Source: Prorocentrum cordatum
Lineage: Eukaryota; Sar; Dinophyceae; Prorocentrales; Prorocentraceae
Direction: 5' to 3'
Assembly: GCA_963575745.1 (NCBI GenBank)
Contig: CAUYUJ010000669.1
Span: 307,501-337,500 of the forward strand
DNA length: 30,000 nucleotides
Position numbers and translations under genes: made by a program. The notes beneath the pieces are model-generated. The model did not search any database. It had not been told where the DNA came from and saw only the letters and a list, made by a program, of their open reading frames with translations. Positions 25,781-30,000 of this stretch are shown in pieces; positions within the stretch are counted from its first letter, which is position 1; each line of letters opens with the position of its first letter.

Positions 25781-27977
25781 ATGCCAGTCGTGGACTTACG
25801 TCAGGTTTACGCGCCCTTGCCCCGAGCGGTGCGAGAATTGCAGGGGATGCTGATGGAGACGATTGCTACAGCTGGAGACGGGGCGTGCGCCATTCATTCT
25901 GTGTGGGCCGAGTGGGAGAGGGGTGAGCTGGTCAAGCGCGACGCTCGCTCGTTTCTCCGCGAAGCATCCGGTCCTTCCGCTGACATTTTCAAATCCAAGC
26001 TGTCGTCCGAGGAGCTGCTGGGCGACATGGAATGGCCGCTGCCGAGAACTACGTAAACTCATGCGAGGCTGGTGGCTATCCAGGGCATGGCAACAACGGC
26101 CTGAACTCGTTCGACAGAGTGGCAACCCGCCTCCACGAAAGATATTCCCAGAAGTACGCAGAGAAATACGGGGAGGCGAAGTTCATCCCGCAGGCAGTGC
26201 AGGGTGCGGTGCAACAGGTAGAAGGGGCTGCAGATTCCCTCGGTCAAGCCAAACTGGCCTCGCCTCCAGAGCCGGGACGACGGGTGCAGGATTTCATCTC
26301 AGCGTTGAGTCCGTCATGTATCGTCGCTGAACGGAGCACCAGAGCCCAGTCGAACATCTCGGAGAATTACAAATCCGTTTTTGCCAGGTTCGGCGATGTC
26401 GACATCCAGAGTGGGACGGACCTGACGAATCAGCATACCGCCTGGTACTTGGGCATGGCGTTTCCGTTCACGCTGCCGCGTGCTGTTGGCGGTTACGACG
26501 TCCCGCACCAACCTCGTTGGCGTCGACCAGAGACGAAAGATCTCCCAACTCCACGTGGGCTTCTGCACAGGTGGCTCGAGCCGTCAGTGGGCGTAGCCCA
26601 GCGGAAGTTACCGAACGCGCATGTTGCCATGGGGCCAGCGACCACAGTGAGGTTGTTCGATCTCACGCGCGGCTTGCCGCAGCGGATAGAAGGCCAGTTC
26701 CGAGGGATGCAGGTGTCTTCTGCCACTCATGGGTTCTGGTCAGGAAAGCGAGGCCGGACGTGGTGGTCATCGAAGGCTTGCCCATGCCCAGCGTACACAA
26801 AAGTTGTACGTACAACGCTCAGTATTGCAGTTTATTTGTCTGTCCCTGGACGCTCTATGGAGGAGACGTGACTGTGCCTCACCTGAGTACGTTGGGGATG
26901 GAGTGAACGGTACTGCGGCATTGGCAGGAGGCCCAGCACCAGACGCCCCAGGTTCGAGCTTCGTGTAGACTGACCAAGAAGACAACCTCAACAGGGACGC
27001 CATCGACGTTGGACAGCGTTTCCTGGAAGACCGCCTGGGACGAGTACGTGCGCGGGAACGTGGTCAGCCAGGCAGCGGCGAAACTCATCCAGAGTTTCCT
27101 GCTGAATACGATGGCGTCGTCTGGCAAGGCGGCAGATGATCAGAGCGAGGCAGATGCGTCGGAAGAAGAGCAGGATATGCCTCCGCTGAGCCTCCCTGGT
27201 GGTAAGATTCAATTCCTGCTCCAATCGGCTAAAGAAGAGGTCAGCCTCGGCGAGAAGTGGACCGCCTCGGCGAAAGCGAATGCGAAAGCTTCGGAGAACA
27301 GCCGGAGGAAGAAAAGTGCCCGACTGCACGAGTATGAACAAAGCCACCGCATCGGAGAGCGTGTGTGGAAGACAGAACCCTCTGGCGTCGAGGCTGGCGA
27401 CCGTGCCTGTCCAGGACATATCTTCGAGGATGCGTACCAGGACCGCGTCGCAGCTGTATCCGCAAGTGGCACGAGCCAGAAGGCACACGATGCTCCCTTC
27501 GACGAGAAGCGAGATGCTGCTGCTTCTTTCAACCCTGCAGGGAATGGCTTCACCAGCATCGACAAAGCGTTTGCTGCCATACTGGCGAGCTCGAAATTCC
27601 CGAACGAGAAACAGCCTGAGTTTCTCGAACACTTTGCTCGACGTTTGAAGATTGAGTGGCTGGAGCAGCTGCAGGGCAACGTGAACCAAAATTCCGAGGA
27701 GCCTCTGCTGGACGTAGGGCACGGATTTCCGGGCATCGGCAAAAGTGCTGTCATTGGCTGGATGCGATACTTAATGGAGGAAGGTCTCGGTTGGGAGCAC
27801 GGCGTTCAATTCGTGTGCTTGGCGTTTGAAAATGCCATGGCGGCGCAGCTCAACGGCCACACGGTTCACCACTGGAGCGGCATCCTGGCGCGGAACGACG
27901 ACGGGAATGCCACAGGCGACAGGCACAAGCAGTCCATGAAGTGCGGGGCCCGGCGCGTGATCATCATCGACGAAGTC
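25781..27977 (+). pseudogene. OTU-like protease plus Pif1-type helicase, frameshifted and truncated
   Basis: The ATG at 25781 leads to ETIATAGDGACAIHSVWAEW; GDGACAIHS at 25874 resembles the D-G-x-C catalytic motif of OTU cysteine proteases. A 5-bp insertion-like ATGGA duplication near 26030 shifts the frame to AAAENYVNSCEAGGYPGHGN, SENYKSVFARFGDVDI and VRLFDLTRGLPQRIEG. Another shift near 26700 gives RKARPDVVVIEGLPMPS and TVPHLSTLG, and after a stop at 26904 a third frame gives AWDEYVRGNVVSQAAAKLIQ and the helicase start: Walker A GFPGIGKS at 27723-27746, AMAAQLNGHTVHHWSG, then VIIIDEV (Walker B, DE at 27969-27974). Coding ends at 27977 where an inverted repeat and array begin; motifs III-VI are missing. 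The series matches a dinoflagellate family I recall; OTU plus Pif1-type helicase also recalls Helentron-like DNA transposons. Dead copy. Confidence 0.78.
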
Positions 27978-28029
27978 CCGAGGGCACCGAACGAGTCACT
28001 CCATGGAGTACATCGTTGTGTGCCCTCGG
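27978..28029. repeat. 10-bp inverted repeat at the helicase break point
   Basis: CCGAGGGCAC at 27978-27987 and GTGCCCTCGG at 28020-28029 are perfect reverse complements. The loop holds CGAACGAGTCAC, an array core in inverted orientation, and the palindrome CTCCATGGAG (27999-28008). Confidence 0.9.
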
Positions 28030-28664
28030 CGTGGTGTGAGTCGTTCGGGGTCCTCGTGTGTGGATTCTTGGGGCTCTTCCTCCTGGTGTACGTTTCTCGG
28101 GCCCTTCGTCCTGGTGTGAGGCGTTCGAGCTCCTCCTGGTGCGACGCGCGTTGGAGTTCGTGGTCGTGTGAGTCGTTCGGGCCCCTCGTCTTGGTGTGAG
28201 TCGTTCGGGCTGCACGTGGTGTGAGTCGTTCGGGCTCTTCGTCACATCCAACGGCGGCGTTGGGGCAAATTCTGATAAGTCTCTAGTGCGCCCCAGGGGT
28301 CTCCATGTTTGCAAGACCTGTCGAGGCAATGAGCATAGCTCAGCGCACACACAAGAAGAGATATGTTCAGGTGTGAGTCGCTCGGGGTCCTCGTGCGTGG
28401 ATTGTTGGGGCTCTTCCTTTTGGTGTACGTTTTCCGGGCCCGTCGTCCTGGTGTGAGGCCTTCGAGCCCTTCCTGGTGCGAGTCGCGTTGGAGTTCGTCG
28501 TCGTGTGAGTCGTTCGGGCCCCTCGTCCTGGTGTGAGTCGTTCGGGCTGCATGTGGTGTGAGTCGTTCGGGCTCTTCGTCACCTCCAACGTCCATGGAGT
28601 ACATCGTTGTGTGCCCTCGGCGTGGTGTGAGTCGTTCGGGGTCCTCGCGTGTGGATTCTTGGGG
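28030..28664 (+). repeat. GTGTGAGTCGTTCGGG array F with 337-bp higher-order repeat
   Basis: A 220-bp block of array units at 28034-28253 is repeated at 28371-28590 (offset 337). The leader TCCATGGAGTACATCGTTGT with the following units recurs at 28000-28073 and 28591-28664 (offset 591). Between the blocks, 28254-28370 holds AATGAGCATAGCTCAGCGC, a variant of the shared leader core. Confidence 0.9.
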
Positions 28665-29472
28665 CCTCGCTGCAAGGACAGACCCGCCAGATCATTCCAT
28701 ATGCAAGCGGTGTGTGGAACGTGAGTACTGGAAGAAGAGCCTGACCCCGCAGAGCCACGGGTGTGCTGCTTGCAAAGATGTGTTTGACGAAGGCGTGCGG
28801 GGCGCGGCTATTATGAAACATCATCGGCATGACGATAAAGACCTCGTATGCCCGGGCTGCGCACAGCGAGGGTTCGCACCTGGCAACATCGACGAGCACC
28901 AGTGTGAAGATTGCTTGGAGCACTTGGGCAGCCTCGCGTTCGACGAGTACGTGCTGTACAACGCGACGAGGCGGGTGCAGGCCCGTTTGGTGCGCCTGGA
29001 CTGTCGGACGAAGCTGCGGTGTGGGAAGTGCACAAAGGTGTATGAACTGAAGTACTGGTCGAAGACTGAACGCAATAATCACGCGTCTTCAAAGGGCACA
29101 ACTTTGGTTTGCAAAGCTTGCCGTGCGCTAGGATTCGACCCGACGGATCTGGAGACGTACATGTGCCAGAGGTGCACTTGCAGGTTCGGCGCCCGGAAGT
29201 TCAACCAAACGCTACTGAAGAATCACAAGCATCGCAATCGCATGAAGCTACAGCGCAAGGAGTGCGTCGCTGACGTCGAAGAAAGAGTGCGCGACCTGCG
29301 CAAAGCACTGCAGAAGAGCCAGCGAAAGTGCAAGTGCCATTGCCGCATTCACCAGGCCAAATGCCCACTGACCCCCGTCTTGTTCGGAGAGAAACGCTGG
29401 CCGGGCAGCGACGGAGCGATATCCGCTGACGACCGCAAGTTCTTGGACGAGTTGCAACCGATGCCAGACTGG
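28665..29472 (+). CDS. Cysteine-rich zinc-finger protein (C-terminal part of a larger dinoflagellate family)
   Basis: The frame is open from 28558 through the array, but protein-like sequence starts near 28690: SICKRCVEREYWKK, GCAACKDVFD, DLVCPGCAQRGFAPGN, EHQCEDCLEHLG, LRCGKCTKVYELKYWSK, LVCKACRALGFDP and YMCQRCTCRFGARKF give about seven CxxC pairs arranged as repeated treble-clef or ribbon-like units. A coiled-coil-like stretch (VEERVRDLRKALQKSQRK) and a tail KCKCHCRIHQAKCPLTPVLF then GEKRWPG and DDRKFLDEL follow. I recall the repeats and this tail from dinoflagellate proteins. Role is probably nucleic-acid or protein binding. No ATG belongs clearly to it, so the 5' end is missing or upstream of the array. 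The C-terminus after PMPDW runs into the 167-bp duplication. Confidence 0.68.
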
Positions 29473-29780
29473 GGAGAGCGAGTGGGGAGACGAGATGTTT
29501 CCTCAATGGAGTTTCTGTTCGTGGGTTCGCTGGCATTGGTTTCTGTATTCTGTACTGGTGCGTGTTATTCTGCTGAGGTGATGGTGCTGGTTAGCGCACT
29601 CTCCGCTATTGCCTCGGATACAGTGGATTGGACGACTGGGGAGAGCGAGTGGGGAGACGAGATGTTTCCTCAATGGAGTTTCTGTTCGTGGGTTCGCTGG
29701 TATTGGTTTCTGTATTCTGTATTGGTGTTTGTTATTCTGCTGAGGTGATGGTGCTGGTTAGTGTACTCGCCGCTATTGCC
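29467..29780 (+). repeat. 167-bp tandem duplication
   Basis: 29467-29633 and 29634-29780 start GACTGGGGAGAGCGAGTGGG, share ATGTTTCCTCAATGGAG and TTCTGCTGAGGTGATGGTGC, and match almost base for base until GCTATTGCCTC. The period is not a multiple of three, so the read-through frame gives two different peptides. Confidence 0.92.
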
Positions 29781-29905
29781 TCCTATTCTTGGTGATTGCG
29801 GGGTTCCTTCGGGTGTCCGGCAGTGGGCGGAGATGGTGTGTAGTCTCTCGTCCAGTACTGGGAGTACTTTGTGAGACACCGCTGCATCAATAATGGGCGG
29901 GTGCG
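29634..29905 (+). repeat. R2 3'-flank repeat
   Basis: Full-length copy aligning with 23410-23675, down to ACACCGCTGCATCA. Array units follow within about 40 bp, as after the other copies. Confidence 0.75.
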
Positions 29906-29934
29906 GCCGCTAGCACGGTGCAGTGGATTCGTTC

Positions 29935-30000
29935 GGTGCTCTCCTCCTGGTGTGAGTAGTTCGGGCCCCCCCTCCTGGACAGTCGTTCGGGCCCCTCCTC
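29935..30000 (+). repeat. GTGTGAGTCGTTCGGG array G (cut by window end)
   Basis: GGTGTGAGTAGTTCGGGCCC and CAGTCGTTCGGGCCCCTCC run off the right edge. Confidence 0.8.

Noticed and set aside
27978-28199. Continuation of the helicase into the array as coding sequence
   Set aside because: After IIIDEV the frame reads satellite units, while helicases of this type continue with S-M and further motifs. The break is real.

Overview
The window reads as nuclear DNA of a dinoflagellate. Three things point there. (1) At 1687-1722 a near-perfect dinoflagellate spliced-leader (DinoSL) sequence is followed directly by a second, 5'-truncated copy, which is the signature of a trans-spliced mRNA copied back into the genome. 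(2) The supported coding stretches resemble lineage-expanded dinoflagellate families: a non-LTR retrotransposon, an OTU/Pif1-helicase protein, a double OB-fold protein, a cysteine-rich zinc-finger protein and a retroelement-associated gag-like protein. I recognise these from memory of dinoflagellate predicted proteomes; no search was run. (3) All of them lie on the + strand, as expected for unidirectional dinoflagellate gene arrays, in a GC-rich, microsatellite-heavy background. I cannot name the species.

Layout. 1-1686: no gene; short repeats and GAC- and CT-rich tracts. 1687-8120: one decayed LINE. It starts at the relict spliced leaders and carries ORF1 (1854-2649 and 4526-4917) and ORF2 (endonuclease, reverse transcriptase, C-terminal zinc knuckle; about 4949-8120). 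ORF1 is split by a 1,876-bp element (2650-4525) with 27-bp terminal inverted repeats matching at 25 of 27 positions. 8121-14350: no supported gene. It holds microsatellites, two copies of a composite repeat (9785 and 10990), a 440-bp duplication (12299 and 12816), and four copies of a fixed 49-nt element combining an SL-like 17-mer with a GTGAGCTTNGCTCC motif. 14355-15800: an intact double OB-fold gene. 16430-19130: a GTGTGAGTCGTTCGGG array, a triplicated exon-like unit and microsatellites. 19332-20458: a gag-like pseudogene with one frameshift. 20719-21210 and 22674-23414: two unrecognised ORFs. 25781-27977: an OTU plus Pif1-type helicase pseudogene cut off immediately after its Walker B motif. 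28665-29472: a zinc-finger ORF whose C-terminus runs into a 167-bp tandem duplication.

The right half is modular. Genes are separated by 25/28-bp-unit arrays with the core GTGTGAGTCGTTCGGG. A shared repeat (R2) follows three of the genes. A shared element with the form pyrimidine tract, CAG, TGAGCTTAGCTC precedes three genes and looks like a trans-splice acceptor plus common 5' leader. The most interesting observations are the LINE with doubled relict spliced leaders, the TIR element inside it whose ends resemble splice sites, and this repeated gene-cassette organisation. Most 'open frames' in microsatellites and arrays are low-complexity artefacts and are not annotated.
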